Source: Treponema sp.
GTDB lineage: Bacteria > Spirochaetota > Spirochaetia > Treponematales > Breznakiellaceae
DNA length: 43,705 bases
NCBI GenBank assembly: GCA_031290325.1
Contig: JAITNU010000033.1
Span: 1-43,705, forward strand
Direction of reading: 5' to 3'
The notes below the pieces were generated by a model, which saw nothing but the letters and a program-made list of their open reading frames with translations, ran no database searches and had not been told where the DNA came from. The stretch's first letter is position 1, and each line of letters starts with the position of its first letter. Both the position numbers and the translations under genes were made by a program. This document shows positions 1 through 8,570 of the stretch, piece after piece.

Positions 1-36
1 ATATAAGGCTGCCAATCACCTTATATGAATGATAGG

Positions 37-714
37 TTAAAAGGTACTTGATACCAAAGAAACAGCACCTCCTCCTGTCGGCATCCGAATGGATAAATCA
101 GTACCATCCTTGGTATATGACGCAGGGGCACCATTACCCCATTTTATATACGTGCCAGCAGCATCAGAGCTCAGAATATACGATTCGATTCCCCAATTAG
201 CACTACCAACACTGCGATATACCTCACCATTTGACCTTATTATGAGGAGCGTATACCGAGCATTGCCACTAGCAACACTACTACTATACCAAACGCCAAT
301 CCTGCTGCTGCCCGGTAAAATTCTTGTAAAATTCACATCAGCAGCCGGAGTAGCTCCAGCGGCAGGAGTATATCCGGTTAGGGTTAAGCTATCACCCGTT
401 TGCGTAGATGGATACATAACACCATTCACCGGTATTTCGTTGGTAGCCGATACAGGATTGTTCTCTTTTGTTAAGTTCGTACTGTAATACGCCTTTTTAG
501 TACCCGCAAGAGACCCAGCCTCATCGGTGAATATTATTGTTTCGTTCGCCACTCCCACTGTGGGTTTGACATCCACCCATGTCCCCAGCAATGGGTTGCT
601 GCCGCCACCGCCACCACCGCCATCATCATCATCCGCCGGACATCCGACAAACAGCGCCATCCCGAATACCAGCGCCAGGCTGAGTATTCCCGTCAAAAAT
701 CCCTTCTTTTTCAT
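37..714 (-). CDS. Small surface lipoprotein, function unknown
   Basis: About 225 residues. The start at 714 is chosen because an AAGGAG Shine-Dalgarno sits about 7 bases upstream; an ATG three bases earlier (717) is the alternative, and the longer frame from 744 has no ribosome site. The N-terminus is a lipoprotein signal: KKK, a hydrophobic stretch, then LFVGC with the lipidated Cys at about residue 25. An acidic run and a Gly run follow as a flexible tether, then a GTW motif typical of small treponemal lipoproteins. The rest is beta-rich with many Ser/Thr and no catalytic motif that I recognise. It stands alone, divergent from the xre gene at 904. Probably exported and anchored by lipid; ligand unknown. 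Confidence 0.8.
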   Translation of the reverse strand: MKKKGFLTGILSLALVFGMALFVGCPADDDDGGGGGGGSNPLLGTWVDVKPTVGVANETIIFTDEAGSLAGTKKAYYSTNLTKENNPVSATNEIPVNGVMYPSTQTGDSLTLTGYTPAAGATPAADVNFTRILPGSSRIGVWYSSSVASGNARYTLLIIRSNGEVYRSVGSANWGIESYILSSDAAGTYIKWGNGAPASYTKDGTDLSIRMPTGGGAVSLVSSTF

Positions 715-847
715 CATCCCACTCCTTAATCTGGAATAGTTCATTCAGGAATATGGTTAGACCGGCCCTTGACCACTAAGCCATTCCCGCCTAACCCCAT
801 TGTACATAACTTTACTCAATTATAAGTTTTATTATGCACATACTACC

Positions 848-875
848 AATATAACCAATATATAACAAATGTCAA
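848..875 (-). promoter_or_regulatory. Sigma-70 type promoter for the lipoprotein gene
   Basis: On the minus strand TTGACA (870-875) is followed after 16 bases by TATATT (848-853). It would give a leader of about 130 bases before the lipoprotein start. Nothing else is evident in the rest of the 745-903 intergenic region. Confidence 0.5.
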
Positions 876-903
876 GCCTATAGATTACCATTTTCTAAGT
901 ATT

Positions 904-1269
904 ATGAAAATCATGGGATTTAAGGAGAATTTGAAGGCCCAATTGGCTTATAAAAATATGCTGGTCAAAGAGTTGGCCGTTCATTCAGGCATCAATAAAC
1001 GAACCATTGATAACTATCTGCGGGAAAATGGTTCCATTCCTCCAGCCGACGCTGCGGTCAGTATTGCCCAGGTTCTGGGAGTTACTGTGGAAAACCTGGT
1101 TATCGGCCATGATAGCCACCTGGACAAGGCTTTTGCCCCGGATACCCGCGCCATCCTGAAATTCCTTGAAGAGCTTGATGAAATGGATCGCAAAATCGTG
1201 TACAATCTGGTAAAATCATTGAAAGAACGGAAAGATGCGGAGTATGCTGCGATGGAAGCACGGGCATAA
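904..1269 (+). CDS. XRE-family helix-turn-helix regulator
   Basis: 121 residues. Residues about 8-65 form a Cro/C1-type helix-turn-helix: the KELAVHSGINKRTIDNYL segment is the DNA-binding pair of helices, followed by the usual conserved core ending in LGVTVENL. The C-terminal third is an amphipathic, charged helix (LEELDEMDRKIVYNLVKSL) that probably mediates dimerisation. There is no strong Shine-Dalgarno before 904; a second ATG lies at 913. It is followed by a PHP protein and a TatD nuclease on the same strand, so it may control those genes or itself. A second XRE regulator of similar build lies at 23070. The target is not known. Confidence 0.85.
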   Translation: MKIMGFKENLKAQLAYKNMLVKELAVHSGINKRTIDNYLRENGSIPPADAAVSIAQVLGVTVENLVIGHDSHLDKAFAPDTRAILKFLEELDEMDRKIVYNLVKSLKERKDAEYAAMEARA

Positions 1270-1363
1270 ACCGGCAAAGGGAATTGACAAATACTACTAA
1301 TATAGAGGAATACACCCATTAAGAAAATCAATACCAATGGACAGGCTCCCTATGGGAGTTGAA

Positions 1364-2164
1364 ATGGTAACTCCATACTTATACGAAACTCATCTGCATA
1401 CGGTCCAGGCAAGCGCTTGTGCCTACTCCCGGGGACGGGACTATATCAGGGGATACCTGGACCTGGGATACACGGGCATCATCGTAACGGATCACTTCTA
1501 TAATGGTAATTCCTCACTACCCCGGAACCTGCCCTGGCGGGAATGGGTAAACCGTTTCTGTCAGGGGTATGAGGATGCACGGGAGGAAGGGGAGAAACAG
1601 GGGCTGGATGTGTTTTTTGGATGGGAAGAGACCTTTGATGGTGATGATTACCTGGTGTATGGCCTTGATAAGGCATGGCTTTTGCAGCACCCGGAAGCGG
1701 CTTCCTGGACTCGCCTTGACCAGTACCGCTCTGTCCGGCAATACGGCGGCTGTGTGGTCCAGGCCCACCCCTTCAGGCAGCACTATTACATCACCTGTAT
1801 CCATTTATCCACTGGCTGTGTCGATGCTGTGGAGGTTGCCAATGCTGGTAACCATGAACAATCCTATGATGCCCTGGCCCTGCGTTACGCCAGGCGGCTG
1901 GGACTGCCAATAAGCGCCGGTTCGGATATCCATGATGCGGAACTGCTTGAAACTGATGAGGTCTTCGGGGTGTATCTGGATAAGAAACTGAACACCATCC
2001 ATGATTATGTCAGGGCCATCCGTGAACATACCCTTGGGGAGCTTCATATATCCCCGGGTCGCTGTGATTCCTATGGCAACGAAACTGTCAGATTACCGGT
2101 CGATATCCGGGATGCCCATGACCGGAGCACTCACCGTACCTTGCGGGACTTCCTGAAGGACTAA
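1364..2164 (+). CDS. PHP-domain metal-dependent phosphoesterase
   Basis: 266 residues from the start chosen here; GGGAG five bases before ATG 1364 decides it over the unsupported ATGs at 1337 and 1352. The PHP metal-binding motifs appear in order: ETHLHT near the N-terminus, VTDH, an Glu in GWEE, QAHPFR and SAGSDIHD towards the C-terminus. These normally bind two or three metal ions and hydrolyse a phosphate ester. Relatives include HisK-type histidinol phosphatases and YciV-type nucleases. No histidine genes are nearby, so histidinol phosphate is only one option. It ends three bases before the tatD-like gene and is probably co-transcribed with it. Confidence 0.8.
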   Translation: MVTPYLYETHLHTVQASACAYSRGRDYIRGYLDLGYTGIIVTDHFYNGNSSLPRNLPWREWVNRFCQGYEDAREEGEKQGLDVFFGWEETFDGDDYLVYGLDKAWLLQHPEAASWTRLDQYRSVRQYGGCVVQAHPFRQHYYITCIHLSTGCVDAVEVANAGNHEQSYDALALRYARRLGLPISAGSDIHDAELLETDEVFGVYLDKKLNTIHDYVRAIREHTLGELHISPGRCDSYGNETVRLPVDIRDAHDRSTHRTLRDFLKD

Positions 2165-2167
2165 CCC

Positions 2168-2953
2168 ATGCTCACCGACGCCCATTGCCACCCTTCGGAT
2201 CTCCGCACCCGCCTCCCAGAGGCTGAAGCAGAGCGGCGCGCCCTCGGCGTTGCCTGTGCTGCCAGCGCCTGGAACCAGGAGCAGTTTGAATACCACGAGC
2301 AAGTCGCCGCTCAAGCCAGAGCAGACGGCGCCCCGCCTATCATCTTATGCTTTGCCGTGCATCCCCAACTCCCCGCAACAGAACCCTACTCTGAAAAACT
2401 CTTCAGCCCCCTCCTCACGCTACTCAGGAATCGGATGGACGCAGTTGGGGAAACGGGGTTTGACCTGTACGATGCAGGGTTTCGGGCTACTGAAGCCCTG
2501 CAGGATGAACTTTTTGCAGCCCATGTAAGTTTAGCCCTGGAGCAGGGACTACCGCTGGTCCTCCATATACGCCGGGCCATGCACAAGGTCTTTGCGCATA
2601 CCAGGGCCTTAAAAAGACTCCCGGCAGTGATCTTCCATTCCTGGTCCGGGACCCTGGGAGAAGGGGAAGCACTGCTGCGCCGTGGAATCAAGGCCTACTT
2701 CTCCTTTGGCGCACCGCTCCTGCTCAACCACAAGGAGGCTATGCGTTCCTGGGCACAGCTTCCGGCTGAGAGGCTGCTCCTGGAAACCGACGCCCCCTAT
2801 CAGCCCCTCCGGGGCGCTCCTTTTTCCCGCTGGGGGGATCTGCCGGTGCTCCTCCAGGGAGCCGCCTGTTTAAGGAAGGGGGGGGGAAAGGCGGAAGCGC
2901 TTGAAACCCTCATTGAGGGGAATTTTTATCAGGCCTACGGTTTGAGAAGCTGA
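2168..2953 (+). CDS. TatD-family metal-dependent hydrolase (DNase)
   Basis: 261 residues, the usual TatD length. The TIM-barrel metallohydrolase motifs are visible: DAHCHP at residues 4-9, VGETGFD as the metal-bridging Glu, VLHIR with a metal His, FHSWSG, and LLETDAPY with the final Asp. TatD proteins are Mg-dependent 3'-5' exonucleases implicated in DNA repair. The start follows the PHP gene by three bases. The 3' end overlaps the convergent tsaB gene by 44 bases, so the two messages are antisense at their ends. The base composition is more GC-rich than in the neighbours. Confidence 0.85.
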   Translation: MLTDAHCHPSDLRTRLPEAEAERRALGVACAASAWNQEQFEYHEQVAAQARADGAPPIILCFAVHPQLPATEPYSEKLFSPLLTLLRNRMDAVGETGFDLYDAGFRATEALQDELFAAHVSLALEQGLPLVLHIRRAMHKVFAHTRALKRLPAVIFHSWSGTLGEGEALLRRGIKAYFSFGAPLLLNHKEAMRSWAQLPAERLLLETDAPYQPLRGAPFSRWGDLPVLLQGAACLRKGGGKAEALETLIEGNFYQAYGLRS

Positions 2954-3617
2954 GTTCCGCGTCACTTTGCCGTAAATACTCAGGGCCGGAAAAGATATCC
3001 TGACTATGATTTGCCAGGTTAGTGTTTTTTGCTATAGTCAACAGCTCGATTCCCCGGCCTTTTCGCCGGAGCGGATCCAGGTAAAGCCGTTTGACCGGAA
3101 CAAGGGGACACAGCTCCGGCAGCAGTATATGCGCGTCGGGACCGGTGAGGAACAGTGGATCATCCCTCATGTTTGCGGCTATTGTATCGGCTATGGTCAG
3201 GGGGTCGGCGTCCATAAACGGCGAGAGCCGTTCGTTTCTCCGGTACAGGGCGATAAAATAGCGGTGCTTCTTGGCATCAATGACGGGGAGGACGATACCG
3301 GGCCAGGTCCGGTACGATGCAGCGATACAATCCAGGGTGGGGATGGCAAGCATGGGAATTCCCAGGGAGAGGGCCAGCCCCTTGGCTGCTGCAAAACCGA
3401 TCCGCAGCCCTGTAAACGAACCGGGGCCTTTCATGCACGCAACGAGCTCAATATCCCCTGGGTGTAGACCGGCGATTTTTATAACCTGCTCCGTTACATC
3501 CATGAGGAGTTCCGAATGTCGTTGTCCCGCGTCTATTTCAAAGGAGAAAGTCCCGTTTCCCGTGCCAAGGGCAACGGATAAAAGCGTTGTTGCCGTATCG
3601 AGGGCCAGTATGTTCAC
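2910..3617 (-). CDS. tsaB: tRNA threonylcarbamoyladenosine synthesis protein TsaB
   Basis: 235 residues, normal for TsaB. It has the ASKHA fold N-terminus (ALDTATTLLSVAL), the HSELLM motif, and the hallmark KGPGSFTGLRIG near residue 65-77. TsaB is the non-catalytic partner that dimerises with TsaD; with TsaE they transfer threonylcarbamoyl onto A37 of ANN-decoding tRNAs. The start ATG overlaps the tsaE stop by four bases, so translation is likely coupled. tsaD and tsaC are not in the window. Confidence 0.93.
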   Translation of the reverse strand: MNILALDTATTLLSVALGTGNGTFSFEIDAGQRHSELLMDVTEQVIKIAGLHPGDIELVACMKGPGSFTGLRIGFAAAKGLALSLGIPMLAIPTLDCIAASYRTWPGIVLPVIDAKKHRYFIALYRRNERLSPFMDADPLTIADTIAANMRDDPLFLTGPDAHILLPELCPLVPVKRLYLDPLRRKGRGIELLTIAKNTNLANHSQDIFSGPEYLRQSDAELSFSNRRPDKNSPQ

Positions 3618-4057
3618 CGCTCAAGGTTCCTGATGAGTATTTTACGGTGATTCGATTCTCGTATTTCGAGTTCAACGATAATGGCATACTCAGGGATGGA
3701 AATCCGTTCACTCCATTCAATAACCGAAACCCCTGCCCCGTAGAGTATCTCTTCTCCCCCCAGGGCGCTGAAATCGTCATCCCCCTGGAGCCGGTATGCA
3801 TCTATATGGTAGAAGGGGAGGTTCCCCTCATATTCGGAAATAATCGTATAGGTCGGGCTGGTAACTTCTTCAGATACCCCAAGCCCCCGGGCAATGCCCT
3901 TGGTGAGATAGGTCTTCCCTGCGCCTAAGCCCCCTCTCAGGGCGACAATACTGCCCTGGTGCAGGAACCGGGCGATACGCTCCCCCAGGGCCATGGTTTC
4001 TTCTGGGGATGATGAAATGAACTCAGTCAGGAAGTGCCCCGCGCTCATCAATGGCAT
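3614..4057 (-). CDS. tsaE: tRNA threonylcarbamoyladenosine ATPase TsaE
   Basis: About 147 residues. The P-loop GGLGAGKT, followed by the switch-like SPTYTIISEY, identifies the TsaE (YjeE) P-loop ATPase that drives turnover of the TsaB-TsaD complex. ATG 4057 is used; ATG 4048 is equally possible, and a TTG at 4060 is less likely. There is no clear Shine-Dalgarno, and the gene starts 35 bases inside the upstream unknown ORF, so it probably relies on translational coupling. Downstream, tsaB overlaps it by four bases. Confidence 0.92.
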   Translation of the reverse strand: MPLMSAGHFLTEFISSSPEETMALGERIARFLHQGSIVALRGGLGAGKTYLTKGIARGLGVSEEVTSPTYTIISEYEGNLPFYHIDAYRLQGDDDFSALGGEEILYGAGVSVIEWSERISIPEYAIIVELEIRESNHRKILIRNLER

Positions 4058-4286
4058 CAATGGAGGTCTTTAAGGCTCTCAGAATCGGCACCAGAGGATA
4101 ATCAAGCGGTTCGGCTATGGTAATTAAAATTTCTTTCTGACCGGTTGGCTTGGTTTCAATTGAAAAATCAATATGCCGCTCTACCGGTTTGTCCAGCAGC
4201 TCCATGATAACAATACCTGAAAAAAGCCGACGATAATAAATAGGAACATCTTTCCGAATGAGTTCTTTGATTTCAAGTATCTTCAT
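4023..4286 (-). CDS. Conserved small protein of unknown function upstream of tsaE
   Basis: 87 residues, not recognised beyond an impression that it is a conserved spirochaetal ORF. It begins with an Ile/Leu/Lys-rich helix (LEIKELIRKDVPIYYRRLF) and continues with alternating beta-like segments ending in an acidic tail; no signal peptide, no membrane segment and no Cys. Its 3' end overlaps tsaE by 35 bases, which suggests coupled synthesis with the tRNA modification genes. No clear ribosome site is present. A role in tRNA modification is only a context guess. Confidence 0.65.
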   Translation of the reverse strand: MKILEIKELIRKDVPIYYRRLFSGIVIMELLDKPVERHIDFSIETKPTGQKEILITIAEPLDYPLVPILRALKTSIDAIDERGALPD

Positions 4287-4409
4287 TTCTTATAAATCAT
4301 ACCTGTTTTAATAAACTGAGCCTGCACTATGATGCCGATGGCCCCATACCCTGTTTGTCCACTCCAAACAAGATTATAGTTATAATATCGGAATGAACTC
4401 CCCATATCT

Positions 4410-5234
4410 TTAATAATCTGCATTCGAGATAGCCGCATAGAGTTTTAATAAACGGGGTGCCAGTTCATATTCCGCTAAATCTCCTACCAGCACGACGTCC
4501 TTTGCCTCGTAAGCGGTCACCAGTTCTTTGAGGGATGCGCCGAATCCCTCGATAAAATCATGCATGGAAAGGGTATCAATGGATAGGTCATGCAACACAA
4601 GCCCGGCTAAGGTGAGGAGATGGAGGATCCTGAAGAGCTTTTCGGTAATGTGGGAAAAGAGGTGCACTGTTTCCGCCGCTTTGCTGTCTTTACCGGTTTG
4701 AATATCCAGGGGGAGGTCCTCAAGGCGTTTCGCAACTTCCATAACCAGGGAACCCAGGGCATTGAGTTCTCCTGTCGGATCGGTCAGTTCCCGGATGCGT
4801 TCATCAATCAGATGCCCCATTTCCTCTGGGGTAAACCCTTCTCCTCCCAGGGTTTTACCGATCCATTCACCAATATCGGGAATCTGTTCCGCTAAGAAAT
4901 GGGCAGCAGCCTCTTCTTCCCAAGCCTTTCTTATACGGTCCTCAAATGGGGCATTGCCATAGACCCTCAGCTCTTCCTGGGCACGATGGAACGCATCCAA
5001 TGCCAGCTCAGACCAGGAAAGAATACGGATATCAACGGTCTTGATGTTTGCCACCTCCCAACTGAAAACATCCGTAAGAACATCAGCATCAATGGGAGAT
5101 CCATCAATCTGTAAGCCGCTTATCCGATGTTCCGAACCCTCAAGCCACCCCTCAAGCCCGGATAAAACATCACCCAGGGTTTTTTCCGCTTCCAGGGTAA
5201 TATCCGCCGGTTTTCCATTAATGGATATGTCCAT
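4410..5234 (-). CDS. Unknown cytoplasmic protein downstream of fliD
   Basis: 274 residues, acidic, no signal peptide or transmembrane segment. The N-terminal 60 residues resemble a small ubiquitin-like or Ras-binding-like beta fold (ISINGKPADITL), the rest is predicted to be helical with many Leu and Glu. The start is five bases after the fliD stop, with TAAGG close upstream of ATG 5234, so it is co-transcribed with fliD. The position raises the possibility of a flagellar chaperone or assembly factor (fliS normally follows fliD, but this protein is much longer than FliS). I do not recognise the family with certainty. Confidence 0.7.
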   Translation of the reverse strand: MDISINGKPADITLEAEKTLGDVLSGLEGWLEGSEHRISGLQIDGSPIDADVLTDVFSWEVANIKTVDIRILSWSELALDAFHRAQEELRVYGNAPFEDRIRKAWEEEAAAHFLAEQIPDIGEWIGKTLGGEGFTPEEMGHLIDERIRELTDPTGELNALGSLVMEVAKRLEDLPLDIQTGKDSKAAETVHLFSHITEKLFRILHLLTLAGLVLHDLSIDTLSMHDFIEGFGASLKELVTAYEAKDVVLVGDLAEYELAPRLLKLYAAISNADY

Positions 5235-5239
5235 ATACC

Positions 5240-7189
5240 TTACCTGTTATTATTATTCTGCTGACTAAACTGATCAAAGGATGTAGACATCCGTTCCATG
5301 CGATTATACGCGCTTTCCATCTGACCGTACTGGTTTTTCAAACTAGCCTCTTTAGCGGCAAGCTGCCGGTCCAGGGTGTCCATACGCCGCTGTTCCTGGT
5401 TTATCCGTGAATCAATAGCACCGGTTTTCAGGGTGATAATACCACCAATTTCCACATAGGGCTTGGAAAGGGTTTCAAAGCTATAGGCAACCCCTGAATC
5501 AACGATGAGGTCTCCATCGGTATCATACCCGAAAAGCTGGCGAATGGCGGCTGTATTGGTTTGTAACGCTGCATCCAGAACTTTCTCGTCTATTTCGAGG
5601 TAGCCTCGCAGCCGTGCGGGATCATAGCCAACGCTGCCTCCAGAACCCCGTCTGTCGGTACCAATACCTATCTGGGCCAGAAGCCCCACTTCCTGATCGT
5701 CCGCCGTCTGGTAGGGGGCGGTAGCGGCCCTTTGGAGGGTGTTCCGGTATTGATTCAAGATAGAATCCCCCGCAAAGATCCCCATACGCTTACGGAGGGC
5801 ATCCTGTTCTTCTGAAGAAAGGTAGGTAAGTTCCTGGACAATCCGTTCGTCATTGCGGGTTAATACATTAACCTCCGCCATGAGGCGATTGTAATTCCCC
5901 ACCAGGGTTATAATGGCATCCTTGATTGCTTCCCGGTCAGGTTCAACACTGAATCGCACCGGCTTATCCGAAGGCCCTTTGGCCGTAAGGGTAACCCCCG
6001 GTATGAGATCACCTATCGTATTATTCGGACGGATGATTTCAATCCCCTCCATGGAGACTATCGCATCCTGAGCCACAGAAACGCGGTTGAGGGGCTGCAA
6101 CCCTCCTTCAGTAGCCGCATCAGGATCAACGAGGCGTATGTTCCTGATGGAAACATGCTTCTGGGTGTTTCTATTAACCAGGTCCATGGATACTATGGTC
6201 CCGGCACTATCGGAAAGCCGGTACTCATAGGACGAGAAATTCTCAGCAGCTCCGATAGGGGGAAGGAGTGCCGAAGTACCATCAGCAAAGGTCAGGGAGA
6301 GGACCTGCATATCCTCATCGGCGGTCTCCAGTTGAGGCTCCGCTGCATCATCAACATCTAGCGTTTCATTCCCGGGAACCATTGAGATGGCGGTTTCAAA
6401 TTGCAGCAGCATCCCTTGGGACGGCTCAAAACTCAGGGGTATCACCGCCTTGCCCCCGGCCTCTACCTTGAGGGACCCATCTTCAAAGTGCAGAAACTGA
6501 ACGGACTTTGGTCCCGAGGCGCCCTGAATGGCCACCGGATCAAGGGCCACATCCGTGGCACCATCATAAGCCGGCTGATCCCCCAGTATGCCTGCCTGGA
6601 GCGCTAAATCCATTGCCTTGCCGAGAAACTGAAGCCGGTTTTCCGCTCCCGTTACCTTGGATTCTATAAGCAGGGATTTTTTTCCCTGCTGAATCGAGAT
6701 AAGGCTTGCCTGGATCTTGTCCCGTCCCCGCCGGTTCAAGATATCGATAAATTCCCGTGCCGAACCGCCCCGGAAATTAAAAGATGTTTCATTTTGACCC
6801 ACGGAAAAGGTATAGGTTCCTTCCTCGATCTTAAAGGAATCTTCCAGGGGGGCAGATAAGAAGCGATCCCCCTGGGCGATTTGTTTAACGGTAAAGTTGT
6901 AGTCCCGTGGTACTGCTTCCCGGGTAGCGGTTCCGGTAATAACGGACGAATCCGATGCATTAATAACCCGATCATTAAAAGGATTTTGAAAAGAATAGAG
7001 CATCCGTGCGCTATCCCGAAGGCTTGTCATGAACCTGCCCAAATCCTGCCAGTATGTTTTTTTAACTTGTAAATCTTCGATCTCTTTCTGAGAACGATCC
7101 TTGGGGAGCCGTTCAATCTTCATGAGACCTTCGATCATTTTTTCTGTATCAAACCGGCTTTTTACCCCCGGTACATATATATCAGACAT
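5240..7189 (-). CDS. fliD: Flagellar filament cap protein FliD
   Basis: 649 residues. The N-terminus MSDIYVPGVKSRFDTEKMIE and the following coiled segment are the FliD_N domain; the C-terminal half with VGNYNRLMAEVNVLTR, GILA-type repeats and a final coiled coil (SRINQEQRRMDTLDRQLAAK) is FliD_C. The protein caps the growing filament, here in the periplasmic space, and promotes flagellin folding. The length is typical of spirochaetal FliD. The nearest Shine-Dalgarno (AAGGAG) is about 16 bases from the start, farther than normal. It lies downstream of two flagellin genes, separated from them by a terminator. Confidence 0.93.
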   Translation of the reverse strand: MSDIYVPGVKSRFDTEKMIEGLMKIERLPKDRSQKEIEDLQVKKTYWQDLGRFMTSLRDSARMLYSFQNPFNDRVINASDSSVITGTATREAVPRDYNFTVKQIAQGDRFLSAPLEDSFKIEEGTYTFSVGQNETSFNFRGGSAREFIDILNRRGRDKIQASLISIQQGKKSLLIESKVTGAENRLQFLGKAMDLALQAGILGDQPAYDGATDVALDPVAIQGASGPKSVQFLHFEDGSLKVEAGGKAVIPLSFEPSQGMLLQFETAISMVPGNETLDVDDAAEPQLETADEDMQVLSLTFADGTSALLPPIGAAENFSSYEYRLSDSAGTIVSMDLVNRNTQKHVSIRNIRLVDPDAATEGGLQPLNRVSVAQDAIVSMEGIEIIRPNNTIGDLIPGVTLTAKGPSDKPVRFSVEPDREAIKDAIITLVGNYNRLMAEVNVLTRNDERIVQELTYLSSEEQDALRKRMGIFAGDSILNQYRNTLQRAATAPYQTADDQEVGLLAQIGIGTDRRGSGGSVGYDPARLRGYLEIDEKVLDAALQTNTAAIRQLFGYDTDGDLIVDSGVAYSFETLSKPYVEIGGIITLKTGAIDSRINQEQRRMDTLDRQLAAKEASLKNQYGQMESAYNRMERMSTSFDQFSQQNNNNR

Positions 7190-7336
7190 TGCTGTGCTAC
7201 TGCTGCTCCTTGATACTTATACAAGGTTACTGCTAACCTTGCCGGTCAATTCCTGCTTCGTCGCCGTCGTTTACACATTTGTGACCGACCTTCCGGCTCC
7301 ACAGGCTTAAACGGTAGAGCCTACCGCATAGATAGT

Positions 7337-7373
7337 AAAAAAAGGACGGAGAAAGGCGCGATCTTCTCCGCCC
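7337..7373 (-). terminator. Rho-independent terminator after flaB2
   Basis: On the minus strand GGGCGGAGAA pairs with TTCTCCGTCC (one G-U), with a 10-base loop, followed by seven T. It lies about 70 bases past the second flagellin stop and separates flagellin transcription from fliD. Confidence 0.8.
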
Positions 7374-7443
7374 TACATTTCAAAAGGCGACGTCCAGATG
7401 CCTCTTGATCTGCCTAAAAAAAACCTAAAAACGAAAGGCCGGT

Positions 7444-8289
7444 TTAGCTCAGGAGCTGTAAAACCGAGGAACTCCGCTGATTTGCCTGCGCCAGCATAGC
7501 GGTGCCCGCCTGGGACAGAATCTGATTCTTGGTATAGGAAACCATTTCCGAGGCCATATTCGCATCCCGCACCCGAGATTCGGAAGCCTGAAGGTTCTCT
7601 GCCGCAATGGCAACCCCACCGGCAGCAGTCTCAAACCGGTTTTGATACGCACCGAGATCAGCACGCTGTTTGGAGACAATCTGGAGCGCGGAATCAAGGG
7701 TCCCGATCACCTGATTGGCGCCTTCAAGACTACCAATCTGTTCGACAACACCGCCCTCTTCACCCTGTAAGCCGAGGGACTGAGCAGTTATAGCTCCAAT
7801 AAAGATCTGTTCGCTTTGGTCCATATTGGCCCCGACCTGGAACCGCATGACCTTCTCGCCTTCCTGGGCATAGGCCCCGGTCAGGATATTCATACCGTTG
7901 AACTGAGCATGGCTCGCAATCCGGTTGACTTCATCGACCAACTGAGAAACCTCGACCTGGATCTGCATCCGATCCTCATCGGTATAGATACCGTTGGCAG
8001 ACTGGACCGACAAATCCCGCACCCGGTGCAGAATATCCTGGGTTTCCTGAAGATACCCTTCAGTGGTCTGAATAAAGGACACCCCATTCTGGATGTTCTG
8101 TTCAGCCTGATTTAAACCACGGATCTGACTCCGCATTTTCTCAGAAACCGCAAGACCGGAAGCGTCATCCGCCGCCTTATTGATCCGCTGGCCAGAACTC
8201 AGTTTCTCAATGTTCTGCCCTACATTAGCCTGGGTGATGCCCAGATTCCGATTAGCATACTGAGCACTCATGTTATGATTAATTATCAT
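7444..8289 (-). CDS. flaB: Flagellin core protein FlaB (second copy)
   Basis: 281 residues. The N-terminal D0/D1 region (about 1-140) begins MIINHNMSAQYANRNLG and includes the NKAADDASGLAVSEKMRSQIRGL block; the C-terminal D1/D0 region ends in LAQANQRSSSVLQLLS. The variable middle is very short, as in spirochaetal FlaB core flagellins, which are not sequence-exported by a signal peptide but by the flagellar type III system and assemble in the periplasm. It is a paralog of the gene at 8571. The Shine-Dalgarno AAGGAGGG lies nine bases upstream, buried in a hairpin. It has its own sigma-70 type promoter and a terminator, so it can be made independently of the other flagellin. Confidence 0.95.
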   Translation of the reverse strand: MIINHNMSAQYANRNLGITQANVGQNIEKLSSGQRINKAADDASGLAVSEKMRSQIRGLNQAEQNIQNGVSFIQTTEGYLQETQDILHRVRDLSVQSANGIYTDEDRMQIQVEVSQLVDEVNRIASHAQFNGMNILTGAYAQEGEKVMRFQVGANMDQSEQIFIGAITAQSLGLQGEEGGVVEQIGSLEGANQVIGTLDSALQIVSKQRADLGAYQNRFETAAGGVAIAAENLQASESRVRDANMASEMVSYTKNQILSQAGTAMLAQANQRSSSVLQLLS

Positions 8290-8295
8290 ACAAAA

Positions 8296-8332
8296 AACCC
8301 TCCTTGGGTTGGTAACCCCTGCTATCCATAGC
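8296..8332 (-). promoter_or_regulatory. flaB2 leader: paired GGA hairpins, candidate CsrA sites
   Basis: In the transcript (minus strand) the first hairpin is GCTA-TGGA-TAGC (8332-8321). Ten bases later AACCC-AAGGA-GGGTT (8310-8296) places the Shine-Dalgarno in a five-base loop. The AACCC arm can instead pair with an upstream GGGTT (8318-8314), which would free the ribosome site. GGA in hairpin loops overlapping a Shine-Dalgarno is the classical CsrA target arrangement. Confidence 0.55.
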
Positions 8333-8483
8333 TGAGGCTGAACCGTATATACGAAAATCCCAGAAGCAGTTTCGCGCTGATTCCCCCGAAATTTCCAAAA
8401 CGGAACGAAACGATTATCAATAGACTAGGATTTTATCTTCCCTCTCCTTAATAATCGATCCGCACCGTCACACGGCTATATAA

Positions 8484-8512
8484 TATATACACCAATCAAG
8501 GATTTTTGTCAA
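8484..8512 (-). promoter_or_regulatory. Sigma-70 type promoter for flaB2
   Basis: On the minus strand TTGACA (8512-8507), a 17-base spacer and TATATA (8489-8484). This would start a leader of roughly 190 bases that includes the paired hairpins. Confidence 0.6.
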
Positions 8513-8517
8513 GAACT

Positions 8518-8552
8518 CGACTATTCTTTTTTAAAAAAAATTAAAATAGCCG
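8518..8552 (-). terminator. AT-rich hairpin after flaB1
   Basis: CGGCTATT pairs with AATAGTCG (one G-U) and the interior T and A runs pair as well. It lies 19 bases past the flaB1 stop and just before the flaB2 promoter. There is no downstream T tract, so termination may be partial. Confidence 0.4.
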
Positions 8553-8570
8553 TTTGTCAACCCTAACCCT

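Noticed and set aside
527..739. Plus-strand ORF with a polyproline run
   Set aside because: Antisense of the Gly/Asp-rich tether of the lipoprotein; no ribosome site, composition is a shadow.
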